From positions 1 to 52,152 of the forward strand of contig JAFZIA010000086.1 in NCBI GenBank assembly GCA_017554605.1: a stretch of 52,152 nucleotides of DNA, given 5' to 3'. Source of the DNA: Bacteroidaceae bacterium. GTDB lineage: Bacteria > Bacteroidota > Bacteroidia > Bacteroidales > Bacteroidaceae. Made by a program: the position numbers and the translations under genes. Below are positions 35,422-45,234 of this stretch, piece by piece (positions within the stretch are counted from its first letter, which is position 1; the number at the start of each line of letters is the position of its first letter). Under the pieces are notes generated by a model that worked only from the letters and a program-made list of their open reading frames with translations, searched no databases and was not told the origin of the DNA.

Positions 35422-35461
35422 GCAGAACTCCCTAAAAGTCGCGACTTTTAGGGAGTTCTGC
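35422..35461. terminator. 40-bp perfect palindrome between convergent genes
   Basis: The two 20-base halves (left half GCAGAACTCCCTAAAAGTCG) are exact complements with no spacer. It lies between the kinase stop codon and the GH95 stop codon, so it probably terminates transcripts from both sides. The TTATTTTGT after it supplies a T-rich end for the plus strand. Confidence 0.8.
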
Positions 35462-35480
35462 TTATTTTGTAGCTTGGCTT

Positions 35481-37991
35481 TTATTTGCCCCTCTTTGTGC
35501 TTTTTACTTTAAGCTTGCCATTCTTTGTGGTAATCTTGTAGCTTTTGCCTTTTTTTGTTTTTATGGATACTACATTGTTGCCGTAGCGCACATCGCATAC
35601 TCCGCCTTTTTTCGATGTAACCACTGTCTCTGCCATCTTGCCGTCTTTCCAGGTGATGTCAACCTCGAATCCTCCTTTGGCGCAGAGGCCGTAGACAGTA
35701 CCCTCTTCCCAAGCGTCGGGTAGGGCAGGGAGCAGGTGTATAAAGCCCATATGACTCTGCATAAGCATCTCGGCAATGCCTGCTGTACCTCCAAAATTTC
35801 CGTCAATCTGGAAGGGGGCGTGTGTGTCCCACAAATTGTCGAGTGTACCGTTCTTCAATAGGTTGCCGAAGAGGGTGTATGCGTGGTTGCCGTCGTGCAG
35901 GCGCGCCCATTGGTTCAGCTTCCAGCCCATACTCCAGCCTGTAGCGCCGTCGCCACGATGCACAAGCACCACTTTCGATGCCTCGGCAAGCTCGGGGGTT
36001 GTGACGGGCGATATTGTGTGTCCCGGGTGCAGACCGAACAGGTGATTTACGTGGCGGTGCTGGTCCTTGGGGTCGTCAATGTCCTTGCTCCACTCCATTA
36101 GCTGACCGTAGCGTCCAATCTGGTAGGGTGCAAGGTATTTCAGCACGTTTGCCCACTCCTCGCGCAGCTCCTTGTCCTTGCCCATCACCTTGCTGGCCTC
36201 TATTGCATCGAGCAGAATCTCGCGCACTACGCCGTGGACGAATGTCGCTCCCTGGTCGATAGGGCCGTGCTCGGGCGAGGTCGAGGGTGCAGCAGTGTAT
36301 GTGCTGTCGTTCTTCTTCCACAGATAGTCCATTGCAAATATTGCACTGCTGCGTATGATGTCGTATCCCGTCTCCTCAAGGAACTTCTTGTCGCGGGTAT
36401 AGTCGTAGTAGTCCCACACGTGTGTGGCGAGCCACGGTCCGGCCATAGGATTGAAATTCCACGACATATCCTGGCTGCTGAGCGGTGCTGTAAAGCCGAA
36501 GATGTTGCCCGAGATGCTTGCGGTCCAGCCACGTGCACCGAAGTAGTTCTGTGCGGTGACAGCGCCGGGCTTTGTGAGTGTGCGTATAAAGTCTATGAGA
36601 GGGAGCACGCACTCGTCGAGGTTGGTTACGCACGCGGGCCAGTAGTTCATCTGCAGGTTGATGTTGTTGTGGTAGTCCACGCGCCAAGGGCCGTCGACAT
36701 TGTTGTGCCATATTCCCTGCAGGTTGGCGGGAAGGTTGCCGGGACGTGAACTGGAGATGAGCAGGTAACGTCCATACTGGAAATAGAGCTCCTCGAGTCC
36801 GTTGTCGGGCTTTCCCGTGCGGTACGACTTTATGCGCTTGGGAGTGGGCAGGTTGGCAACGCCTGGGAACTCGTATGTGGTGGGCGCATTGGGATTGAGG
36901 TCTATGCGCACACGGTTGAAGAGTGCCGCGTAGTCGGCGTAGTGCTCGGCAAAGAGCGCGTCGTAACCTTTGGCAAGTGCATTCTTGAGCCACTCGTTGG
37001 TTGTGGTGTAGGGGTTTACGCCAACGTATGTCGTGGGGTCGTCAAAATCGGGGTCGAAGTTAATCTTGTAGTCGGTGTCGGCTGTAACGTAGAAGCATAC
37101 CTCGTCGGCTCCCGTCACCTTTATGTCGCCGCGCTCAATCTCCACCTTTCCGCCCTTTGCAACGGCTTTCACGCGTACGGTGTAGTTCATTCCGTTGTTG
37201 TCGAGCTTGCCCTGGAACACAATGCCGTCCTTGCCGTCGTTGCGCATAGTGCCCTCGGATACAGGGTTGTGGGTGTACGACAGCTTTAGGTTCTGCTGTC
37301 CGGGCTTGTCGGCTGTGAATTTCATCACCATTACATTGGCGGGGTACGACACAAAGTATTTGCGCTCGTGCCTGATACCCTGATGCGCATACTCAACAAC
37401 GGCAAGAGCCGAGTCGAGCGATAGGATACGGCGGTAGTTGTCGAGTCCTGCGTGCGAGTGTCCCGTCTCAATGATGAACTCGCCCATTGTGGTGAAGTTG
37501 CCGAAGCGGAAGGGCTTCTCGTTGTAGTATTCGTAGGCAGCGGTGCTGTTGAAGTGCTCGCGTGTGAGACGTGCCGCCTCTGCATCGTTGCCCTCGGAGA
37601 AAGCCTTGCGTATGTCATCGAGCAGATGTGCCGATTTCTTGTTCACGTTCCAATAGTAGTGCGCTCCCGCCTCGGTGTTGGGGCCTCCGCGCCACAGGGT
37701 CTTCTCGTTGAAGGTGATGCGCTCTGCCTCTACCGAACCGAGAATGTTTCCGCCAATGCTGCCGTTACCGATGGGCAACGATTGCGACTCCCACTCCTGG
37801 TCGGGGTTCACGCTTGTGTCGCCGGCCCACTCGGGCTTTTGCATCATATCGCTGCCGTTGTACCATATCTGTCGGCCCTTGAGCGAAGTTGGGGTGTCGA
37901 ACCACACCGATAGGCCGCGTGTGTAGTCGCTCTGCGCTTGCGCTGCAAGAGCCATAAGCAGCGCGGCTGCCATAATTTTAAATCTTTTCAT
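35481..37991 (-). CDS. GH95 alpha-L-fucosidase
   Basis: This 836-residue secreted enzyme with a signal peptide (~1-20, ending AQAQ) cleaves terminal alpha-L-fucose (usually alpha-1,2) by inversion. The N-terminal GH95 hallmark is SLPIGNGSIGG (71-81) with NEKTLWRGGP (95-104). In the (alpha/alpha)6 barrel, the Asn pair lies in HNNINLQMN (N443, N445), the acid is E574 in STSPEHG and D730 is in QIDGNFGG; all match the known catalytic set. Some family members act on alpha-L-galactose. The AmpG-like permease gene lies 21 bases upstream in the same operon. Confidence 0.92.
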   Translation of the reverse strand: MKRFKIMAAALLMALAAQAQSDYTRGLSVWFDTPTSLKGRQIWYNGSDMMQKPEWAGDTSVNPDQEWESQSLPIGNGSIGGNILGSVEAERITFNEKTLWRGGPNTEAGAHYYWNVNKKSAHLLDDIRKAFSEGNDAEAARLTREHFNSTAAYEYYNEKPFRFGNFTTMGEFIIETGHSHAGLDNYRRILSLDSALAVVEYAHQGIRHERKYFVSYPANVMVMKFTADKPGQQNLKLSYTHNPVSEGTMRNDGKDGIVFQGKLDNNGMNYTVRVKAVAKGGKVEIERGDIKVTGADEVCFYVTADTDYKINFDPDFDDPTTYVGVNPYTTTNEWLKNALAKGYDALFAEHYADYAALFNRVRIDLNPNAPTTYEFPGVANLPTPKRIKSYRTGKPDNGLEELYFQYGRYLLISSSRPGNLPANLQGIWHNNVDGPWRVDYHNNINLQMNYWPACVTNLDECVLPLIDFIRTLTKPGAVTAQNYFGARGWTASISGNIFGFTAPLSSQDMSWNFNPMAGPWLATHVWDYYDYTRDKKFLEETGYDIIRSSAIFAMDYLWKKNDSTYTAAPSTSPEHGPIDQGATFVHGVVREILLDAIEASKVMGKDKELREEWANVLKYLAPYQIGRYGQLMEWSKDIDDPKDQHRHVNHLFGLHPGHTISPVTTPELAEASKVVLVHRGDGATGWSMGWKLNQWARLHDGNHAYTLFGNLLKNGTLDNLWDTHAPFQIDGNFGGTAGIAEMLMQSHMGFIHLLPALPDAWEEGTVYGLCAKGGFEVDITWKDGKMAETVVTSKKGGVCDVRYGNNVVSIKTKKGKSYKITTKNGKLKVKSTKRGK

Positions 37992-38012
37992 ATCTGTTTG
38001 TTTTTTATTGTG

Positions 38013-39281
38013 TTATTCTTGTTTCTTACCGAACGAAGGGTCAATCTTGAGCAGTGCTGCAACGGCAAATGTGGCAATGCAGCATATCATCACCCAAATG
38101 AAGAAGTTGCTGTATCCGAACACCTCCTGGATATATCCCGATACCATACCCGGGAGCATCATTCCCAGCGCCATAAAGGCTGTAGAGATTGCATAGTGGG
38201 CAGTGGCATACTCGCCCCTCGAAAAATATATAAGGTATAGCATATATGCCGTGAATCCGAATCCGTAGCCCAACTGCTCTACGAATATGCAACTGTTGAT
38301 TACAATCATATTGTCGGGCTGTGCATAACTGAGGTAGACATACACAAGGTCGGGCAGCGAGATTGCCGTCACCATAGGCCAGAGCCAGTATTTCAGTCCT
38401 TTTTGCGAGATACATATTCCTCCTGCAATGCCGCCTATGATGAGCCCAATCACTCCGATAGTGCCGTATGTGACGCCAATCTGCTCGGTTGACAGCGCAA
38501 GGCCGCCCACCTCCTTCCCGTCGAGCAGGAACGGGTTAATCATCTTTACGAGCTGCGCCTCGGGCAGGCGGAAGAGCAGCATAAACAGCATTGCCGTCCA
38601 GATGCCGGGCTTCTTGAAATATGTAGCTATTATATGCGCAAAATTATGCATCGCCTCCTTCACGTTTGCCACGCTGCGCGAAATGTCCTTTACAGGCCTT
38701 GGCAGTATCCACCAGTGGTAAATGCCAAGCAGGGTGAGCAGCAGGCAAAGAGTGCCGAATGTGATGCTCCACGCCGATGCGACGTTTCCTGTCGCTTTTT
38801 CAAGATACCCCGCAAGAATTACAAGCACTCCCTGTCCGAAGATGGTGGAAATGCGGTAAAAGATACTGCGTATTCCGCTGAAGAACGATTGCTGCTCTTC
38901 GCCCAGCCCGAGCATATAGAAACCGTCGGCAGCAATGTCGTGCGTTGCCGAGCTGAATGCAATGAGCCAGAAGAGGCACAGCGTCCAGCGGAAAAACTCG
39001 CCTACGGGAATGAGCAGCGCCACCGACGCCAGGCTTGCGCCCAGCAGCAGTTGTGTCACAAAAATCCACACGCGCCGTGTCGACAGCATATCCACAATGG
39101 GGCTCCAGAAGGGCTTGATGACCCACGGCAGGTACAGCCAGCTTGTGTAGAGCGCAATGTCGGTGTTGCTTATGCCCATACGCTTGTACAGTATTACCGA
39201 CAGTACGGTAACGGCAAAATAGGGTAGTCCCTCGGCAAAATAGAGTGTGGGAATCCAACTCCACGGGTTATTCTTAGTCAT
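38013..39281 (-). CDS. AmpG-like major facilitator permease
   Basis: This 422-residue membrane protein has about 12 hydrophobic segments. WSWIPTLYFAEGLPYFAV and SSATHDIAADGFYM are hallmark stretches of the AmpG/PAT branch of the MFS. AmpG imports GlcNAc-anhydromuropeptides; Bacteroidetes relatives in glycan loci may import small saccharides. Its operon with the GH95 fucosidase favours sugar import, whereas the nearby transglycosylase and BadF kinase favour muropeptides. I cannot decide between them from sequence. Confidence 0.82.
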   Translation of the reverse strand: MTKNNPWSWIPTLYFAEGLPYFAVTVLSVILYKRMGISNTDIALYTSWLYLPWVIKPFWSPIVDMLSTRRVWIFVTQLLLGASLASVALLIPVGEFFRWTLCLFWLIAFSSATHDIAADGFYMLGLGEEQQSFFSGIRSIFYRISTIFGQGVLVILAGYLEKATGNVASAWSITFGTLCLLLTLLGIYHWWILPRPVKDISRSVANVKEAMHNFAHIIATYFKKPGIWTAMLFMLLFRLPEAQLVKMINPFLLDGKEVGGLALSTEQIGVTYGTIGVIGLIIGGIAGGICISQKGLKYWLWPMVTAISLPDLVYVYLSYAQPDNMIVINSCIFVEQLGYGFGFTAYMLYLIYFSRGEYATAHYAISTAFMALGMMLPGMVSGYIQEVFGYSNFFIWVMICCIATFAVAALLKIDPSFGKKQE

Positions 39282-39395
39282 ATTTGAAATTAGTTTTCAT
39301 AGCGGTTGCTCAATAGCTTCCCTGTTATTATGTCAGCTATTGAAGCGTGTCGGTTGTCTTGTCGTCGTAAAATTGGCTAAAATATATGAAATAAG

Positions 39396-39403
39396 CAAAT
39401 TTA
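39396..39403 (-). promoter_or_regulatory. -7 box of the MFS-GH95 operon
   Basis: The minus strand reads TAAATTTG, a perfect TAnnTTTG match, 115 bases before the MFS start codon. No -33 element is seen. Confidence 0.5.
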
Positions 39404-39518
39404 ATTATCCAAATACCGCTCCTGGGTATGAAAAAAGCCATTTTTTGCCAATATGGTTAAAAAATATTCCTACGACAAAAAAACAGACAAAAAGAGTTAA
39501 GTAATTGGAAAAATTGTG

Positions 39519-39526
39519 TACCTTTG
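39519..39526 (+). promoter_or_regulatory. -7 box of the susC-susD operon
   Basis: TACCTTTG is a perfect consensus box, followed by GCAAAATTG. It implies a leader of about 115 bases before the susC start codon. Confidence 0.6.
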
Positions 39527-39646
39527 GCAAAATTGTATATAAATAGTAACGCGGACAATAGGGCGTGGCAGAGCTCCTTATTCCTGGGATTTTCTTCCTG
39601 CAATTATTGGACGTACCGAACTAACAACCTTTAAATTTTATAACTT

Positions 39647-42600
39647 ATGAAACTAAGAACAGTTGGAATTTCACTGTTGGCGGCAGCCCTCTTCGGTTGT
39701 CCGCTGTGTGGCATTGCCCCTGCGGCGTATGCCAATGCCAATGTGATGCAACAGGACGGTGGAGTAGTTAAAGGTACCGTATTGGATACCAATGGCGAGC
39801 CCGTTTTTGGAGCAATTGTCTTTGTCGTGGGTACAACCAACTCCTGTCAGGTTGACTTCGACGGTAACTACACACTCGACTATGTGAAGAAGGGTGCTAC
39901 CGTACGCGCACAGATGATGGGCTACAACACTGTAGACCTCGTTTGGAATGGTGGTGTGCTTAACTTTACCCTTCAGGAGGAGACATCGCAGCTCGACGAG
40001 CTCGTTGTGACAGCGATGGGTATTATGCGTAAGGAAAAGTCACTTACCTACGCGACACAACAGATCAAGGCTGCCGACCTTCTCCAGGTGCAGGACGTGA
40101 ACCTCGTAAACTCGCTCGAGGGTAAAATCTCGGGTATTACAATTACTCCCAGTGCCGGTGGTGCCGGTGGTGCTTCAAAAATCACCCTCCGCGGTAACAA
40201 GTCAATTATGGGTGAGAATGCTCCCCTCATCGTTGTCGACGGAGTGCCTATGACCAACAGTATCCGCGGCCAGGTGAGCGATGCTGCCAACCTTACATAT
40301 TCGGGCGCAACCGAGGGTAGCGACCCTATGTCAATGATTAACCCCGACGACATTGAGTCGATGAACATCCTTAAGGGTGCCAACGCTGCTGCCCTCTATG
40401 GTTCGCGTGCTGCCAACGGTGTCGTGATGATTACCACAAAGAAGGGTAAGGAGGGTAAGATGGAGGTTACTTTCAACTCGAATACCACATTCGATACACC
40501 TCTTCTCACTCCCGAACTCCAGAATGCATACGGTAGCTACCGTGCCGCTGCGAACACCATCGACTACAATAGCTGGGGCGACCGTTTGGCTGGAAATGGC
40601 AAGCATATCTACGAATCGGCATACAACAAGCAGTATTTCCCCCAGACACTCAACGGCGAGGCAAATATGCTGCAGTCCTATATGCGCAACTATGCCAAGG
40701 ACGACATTGCCGAGTTCTACGGTGTAGGTGTAAATACAAACAACTCAGTTTCGGTTTCGGGCGGTACAGAGAAGATTCAGACGTACGTGTCATATTCGAA
40801 CTCACACTCTGTCGGTATGATTGAGTCGAACACATACAACCGTAACACATTCTCTTTCCGTCAGAACTACAAGCTCTTCGACCGCATAAATATTGGTGTG
40901 AACGTAAGCTACAACCAGGCTAAGACAAAGAACCGCGTGGGTGGCGGTACAGTAGGTAACCCCATCTATCACCTCTATACAACTCCCCGTGACGTGGATA
41001 TGGACTACTACAAGAGCAACTACCGTGCCGACGGCACCTGGTGGTCATCGGGTAACGCCGAGGGTGAGGGTACACAAAAGTACTATGTGGCTCAGGGCAA
41101 TACATACGTTCCCGTTTACGGTCACGAGCTTCTCAACGGTCCTATGCAGCAGTATGCTTTCCAGGCTCCTATGTACAACAACCCCTACTGGCTCAGCAAT
41201 ATGGCCAATGGCGAGACAAACGAGGAGCGTTTCTCGGCAGCATTCAATGCTACTGTAAACATTATGGAGGGTCTTAACTTCCAGGCACGCGTTTCAATCG
41301 ACCACTCGAAATATCAGAACGAGGGCGGTACATACGCTTCTACTTGGGGTCCCGTCGATATGTATCGTTACGGTACATACTACCTCAACAACAGCCGTAC
41401 AAACGAGATTTACACCGACTATATGCTCTCTTACAACAAGCAGTTGAACGACGATTGGTCAATGTCGGCAACAGCGGGTTACGTAGGTCACACAATCAAG
41501 GGCAACGGCAGCAATACATACATTGGCAACGCTACTGTATATATGCAGGAGGACGGCGTAATGTCGGGTATCTCTACAGCTATCAATATGTTCGAGCCTT
41601 CTTACGGTGGCCCTGGTGTTACATCAAAGTCTATCAGCAGCAACTGGGACCAGGCTGCCCTTGTAACAGGTCAGGTAGGTTGGAAGGACAAGATCTTCGT
41701 CGATGCATCTTATCGTCACGACTGGTACCGTCCCTTCAGACAGTATTCTTACCTTGGTGTAGATGAGAGCTACGGTTACTACGGTGTTGGTGCAAACGCA
41801 ATCCTCAGCGACCTTATCGAGCTTCCCAAATGGTTCACATACGCTAAATACCGTATGAGCTACTCCGAGGTGGGTAACTCTATCCCCAACTTTGTTGACG
41901 GTGCAGTAGGTCAGAACCTTGTTCAGGGTAGTGTGAATGTCGACAACCGTAACTCGTTCATTCCCGAACCCGAGACAACAAAATCTTTCGAGACTGGTCT
42001 CGAGATGCAGTTCCTCCGCGATTGCCTGAACGTGGATATTACCTATTATAATACAGCAATGCACAACTCATATCTTGAAATCTCGGGTACAAACGGTAAG
42101 ATTCAGCCTGTGAACAGCGGTATTATCCGTAACCACGGTATCGAGCTTTCAGTAGGTTACGACTGGGCCATCACAAACAACCTGCGTTGGAATACCAATG
42201 TGAACTTCTCGTACAACATCAACAAGATTGAGCAGACTGCAAAGGACAAGTATGGCTACGACAAGGATATGGCCACATCATTTGCAAACGGTAAGATCCA
42301 GCTCCTCTACAGAAAGGGCGGTTCATACGGTGACATCTACATTACCGACTTTACACGCTACTCAACCGACGTTTACAAGTACACAACATACGAGTGGGTG
42401 AAGAACAACGGTAGATACGAGCCCATCGATGTATATTCTACCTCTCCCGTAACAGTAGAGATTACCAACCAGAATGGCGAGACCGAGGTTGTAACTGCTG
42501 CTTTGGCCAACAAGAAGGGTGATGTGTACATTACAAACGGCAAGCCTTCACACGGCGGTTATGCTGCTGTGACCGAGGGCGGTAGCTTGCGTGTACGCGA

Positions 42601-43165
42601 TGCCAACAAAAAGTTCCAGAAGTATGCAGGTAACCTCAACTCCGATTACCAGCTCTCTTGGTCGAACACCATCAGCTATAAGAACTTCTCGCTTTACTTC
42701 CTCATCAACGGACGTATCGGTGGTAAGGTTGTATCGTTGACTGAGGGTTATCTCGACCGTTTCGGTGCATCGAGCCGCTCGGGTGCAGCACGTCTCTATG
42801 CCGAGAAGAAAGGTATCACAACCGAGGACGGACGTCTTGGAATGTACTTGAATGATGGTCGCGACTGTGTAGCTGTTGAGGATTACTACACATACGTTGG
42901 TACAAGCGATGCGGGTAGTTATATCTACGATGCTACAAACTTCCGTCTGCGTGAGCTTTCACTGGGTTACACATTCCGTAACCTCTTCGGCGAGTACAAG
43001 CACTTGAACCTCTCGTTCGTTTGCCGTAACTTGTTCTTCATCTACAAGGATTCTCCCGTTGACCCCGACGTTTCGCTCTCTACAGCCAACGGTCTTGGCG
43101 GTATCGACGTATTCAACTATCCTTCGGCCCGCACATTCGGTTTCAACCTCAAGCTCAACCTCTAA
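39647..43165 (+). CDS. SusC/RagA-family TonB-dependent transporter
   Basis: This 1172-residue outer-membrane glycan importer has a signal peptide (~1-30, ending in the AYANA region). A carboxypeptidase-regulatory-like domain (VVKGTVLDTNGEPVFGAIV, ~40-115), the TonB-box region DELVVTAMG, a plug with SLEGKISGITI and ENAPLIVVDGVPMTN, and a ~22-strand barrel ending in Phe-rich strands follow. The length is at the high end of normal. SusC works with the SusD lipoprotein encoded 48 bases downstream. No glycosidase is in this operon; the divergent MFS-GH95 operon is the closest partner. Confidence 0.95.
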   Translation: MKLRTVGISLLAAALFGCPLCGIAPAAYANANVMQQDGGVVKGTVLDTNGEPVFGAIVFVVGTTNSCQVDFDGNYTLDYVKKGATVRAQMMGYNTVDLVWNGGVLNFTLQEETSQLDELVVTAMGIMRKEKSLTYATQQIKAADLLQVQDVNLVNSLEGKISGITITPSAGGAGGASKITLRGNKSIMGENAPLIVVDGVPMTNSIRGQVSDAANLTYSGATEGSDPMSMINPDDIESMNILKGANAAALYGSRAANGVVMITTKKGKEGKMEVTFNSNTTFDTPLLTPELQNAYGSYRAAANTIDYNSWGDRLAGNGKHIYESAYNKQYFPQTLNGEANMLQSYMRNYAKDDIAEFYGVGVNTNNSVSVSGGTEKIQTYVSYSNSHSVGMIESNTYNRNTFSFRQNYKLFDRINIGVNVSYNQAKTKNRVGGGTVGNPIYHLYTTPRDVDMDYYKSNYRADGTWWSSGNAEGEGTQKYYVAQGNTYVPVYGHELLNGPMQQYAFQAPMYNNPYWLSNMANGETNEERFSAAFNATVNIMEGLNFQARVSIDHSKYQNEGGTYASTWGPVDMYRYGTYYLNNSRTNEIYTDYMLSYNKQLNDDWSMSATAGYVGHTIKGNGSNTYIGNATVYMQEDGVMSGISTAINMFEPSYGGPGVTSKSISSNWDQAALVTGQVGWKDKIFVDASYRHDWYRPFRQYSYLGVDESYGYYGVGANAILSDLIELPKWFTYAKYRMSYSEVGNSIPNFVDGAVGQNLVQGSVNVDNRNSFIPEPETTKSFETGLEMQFLRDCLNVDITYYNTAMHNSYLEISGTNGKIQPVNSGIIRNHGIELSVGYDWAITNNLRWNTNVNFSYNINKIEQTAKDKYGYDKDMATSFANGKIQLLYRKGGSYGDIYITDFTRYSTDVYKYTTYEWVKNNGRYEPIDVYSTSPVTVEITNQNGETEVVTAALANKKGDVYITNGKPSHGGYAAVTEGGSLRVRDANKKFQKYAGNLNSDYQLSWSNTISYKNFSLYFLINGRIGGKVVSLTEGYLDRFGASSRSGAARLYAEKKGITTEDGRLGMYLNDGRDCVAVEDYYTYVGTSDAGSYIYDATNFRLRELSLGYTFRNLFGEYKHLNLSFVCRNLFFIYKDSPVDPDVSLSTANGLGGIDVFNYPSARTFGFNLKLNL

Positions 43166-43213
43166 TATGCAGGCTGCGATAATAGTATAAACAAAAAATA
43201 GAATATATAAGTT

Positions 43214-45025
43214 ATGAAGAAATATTTGATTTTTGCCGGCTCGTTGCTGTTTGCATCTTTTGCATTGCAGTCGTGTCTCGAGTATGACGATCCCGGTTCA
43301 GAGCTTAACAAAGGTACACAACAGCTCGAAAAAGAGAAATATGTAGGAAATGTCGATACAATTCCCTATCTCGACTACGCTCCCACTCCTGAGGGTGTCA
43401 AGATGGCTATCGACTCACTGCGCAAGCTTGGTTATTTGGGTCAGTCCATTACTGGTCAGTATCATATGCGAGGCGGTAAGGACGGTAACCCTCCCGGTTC
43501 ACACGCTTACCAGCGTCAGTACTCTCTCGGTCCCGACCTCTATGCACAGTACTTTACAGTTCCTCACAAGGACTTTATGTACGGTACATTGACATCTACC
43601 TATAATGTCTCTGCCGAGTTCAACAATGGTCCTCTTGGTGCTTACACTATGGCAAAGAATGCTTTTATGCCCTTGTTGCACCATCCCCTTGTAGACTCTA
43701 TCCCCGAGGTTAAGGCTATCAATATGCTCTACTATTGCTTGATGGCTCAGGAGCAGGCCGACCTTTCGGGTCCCTTCACATATCTCGAGGACAAACAGAA
43801 CTCCGAGGAGCCCTACGAGTATAACGATGTAAGGACCATCTACTACGGTATTGTTGAGAATATCGACACTATTGTAAACTGTCTGCTTCACTACGAGACA
43901 AGAGAGGACTGGTATAAGAAACAGATTGAGAACCTGTTGACCTCGTACACCTACACAAGCCGTGCACAGCTTATCGGAGACAACAGCATTTTTATACCTT
44001 CGTTCATTAAGCTTGCCAACTCTTTGAAGTTGCGTATGGCAATGCACATTGTAAAGGTAGAGCCCGAGACTGCTAAAATATGGGCTGAGGCGGCTGTTGA
44101 CCCTGCAAGAGGTGGTGTGATAGAGGATGCAAACGAGCAGCAAGGTCTTTATCCTATGCTTAGCGGATATACTCATCCCCTTGCCGAGATTGCAAACTCT
44201 TGGGGCGACCTTCGTCTTTGCGCTTCGTTCGAGAGCCTTCTTATGAGTCTCGACCACCCCTATTCAAAATATCTCTTCAATCCCAACAGTGGTGATATTC
44301 CCTGTAATGATGGTTCGGTGCTTGCTGCTGGTGAGCGCGTAGTTGGTATCCGTTCGGGTCTGTTGGTAGGTGACGGTCAGACATACGCACAGAACAAGCT
44401 TCAAGGTTATTCTACATTCGACGATTATGTGTTGCTTGGTAGCCTTTGCCCCAACTACTTTATTAAGTGGGCCGAGGTAGACTTCCTGCGTGCCGAGGGT
44501 GCTCTCCGTGGCTGGAATATGGGTGGCGACGCTCAGTTCTTTTACGAGAGAGGTATCCGCAACGGTTACATCGAGGATCCTTGGGCTGCTTATAACTACG
44601 AGACTTACATCGATGCTTATATGGAGATTGAGGAGGCTATTCCCTATGTACAGGTTGATCCTATGATAGGTGAAAGCGATCCTTGGCCCAGCGTAACAAC
44701 AATCGGTGTCAAGTGGAACGAGGGTGACGACAACGAAATTAAGCTCGAGAAGATTATCACTCAGAAGTATATCGCGCTCTTCCCCCTCTCAACCGAGGCT
44801 TGGACCGAGATGCGCCGTACTGGTTATCCCAAGGTGTTCCCCGTGCTCAATACCGACGACGGTGACGGTTCAATCAACAAGGGTGATATGATTCGTCGTA
44901 TTCCTTGGGTTCCCACAGATCCCGTTGCAATGGGTATGGTAGAGGCTTCGGGTATCTCGGCACTCGGCGGTCCCGACGAGCAGGCTACACGTCTGTGGTG
45001 GGACGTTGATGCACCCAACTTCTAA
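43214..45025 (+). CDS. SusD/RagB-family surface glycan-binding lipoprotein
   Basis: This 603-residue lipoprotein has lipobox LQSC (Cys21) followed by LEYDDPG, the acidic signature of surface-exported Bacteroidetes lipoproteins. The alpha-helical TPR-like body ends with WTEMRRTGYPKVFPV and RRIPW, typical of SusD-like proteins. It would sit on the SusC barrel as a lid and bind the glycan. Substrate is not readable from sequence. A terminator follows 55 bases after the stop codon. Confidence 0.93.
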   Translation: MKKYLIFAGSLLFASFALQSCLEYDDPGSELNKGTQQLEKEKYVGNVDTIPYLDYAPTPEGVKMAIDSLRKLGYLGQSITGQYHMRGGKDGNPPGSHAYQRQYSLGPDLYAQYFTVPHKDFMYGTLTSTYNVSAEFNNGPLGAYTMAKNAFMPLLHHPLVDSIPEVKAINMLYYCLMAQEQADLSGPFTYLEDKQNSEEPYEYNDVRTIYYGIVENIDTIVNCLLHYETREDWYKKQIENLLTSYTYTSRAQLIGDNSIFIPSFIKLANSLKLRMAMHIVKVEPETAKIWAEAAVDPARGGVIEDANEQQGLYPMLSGYTHPLAEIANSWGDLRLCASFESLLMSLDHPYSKYLFNPNSGDIPCNDGSVLAAGERVVGIRSGLLVGDGQTYAQNKLQGYSTFDDYVLLGSLCPNYFIKWAEVDFLRAEGALRGWNMGGDAQFFYERGIRNGYIEDPWAAYNYETYIDAYMEIEEAIPYVQVDPMIGESDPWPSVTTIGVKWNEGDDNEIKLEKIITQKYIALFPLSTEAWTEMRRTGYPKVFPVLNTDDGDGSINKGDMIRRIPWVPTDPVAMGMVEASGISALGGPDEQATRLWWDVDAPNF

Positions 45026-45079
45026 GAAGAGGCATTTTGGCAGGATACATTAGAGTATCTTTGCTTGGAATATTTAAGG

Positions 45080-45111
45080 AATGGAGCAGCAAGCGAGTTT
45101 GCTGCTCCATT
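45080..45111 (+). terminator. susC-susD terminator
   Basis: A perfect 13-bp stem (AATGGAGCAGCAA and its complement) with a 6-base loop is followed by the T-rich TTAATTATAT. Confidence 0.8.
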
Positions 45112-45182
45112 TAATTATATATATCTTGACACTTTTTATGCTATTTTTATATGCGTTTCCCAAACATTTCGGGTAAATTATG

Positions 45183-45190
45183 TAACTTTG
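45183..45190 (+). promoter_or_regulatory. -7 box upstream of ruvX
   Basis: TAACTTTG, a perfect match followed by CAAAATG, lies 45 bases before the ruvX start codon. It probably drives ruvX, def and the TPR gene. Confidence 0.6.
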
Positions 45191-45234
45191 CAAAATGTTC
45201 GCTACGAACAGAAGTATTTGATGAAACTATATAT

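Larger units (their letters stand above)
39282..39646. other. Divergent control region between the MFS gene and susC
   Basis: This gene-free stretch of 365 bases carries a minus-strand -7 box (39396-39403) and the susC -7 box (39519-39526), leaving a ~115-base susC leader. No regulator gene or clear operator is seen. Confidence 0.5.
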
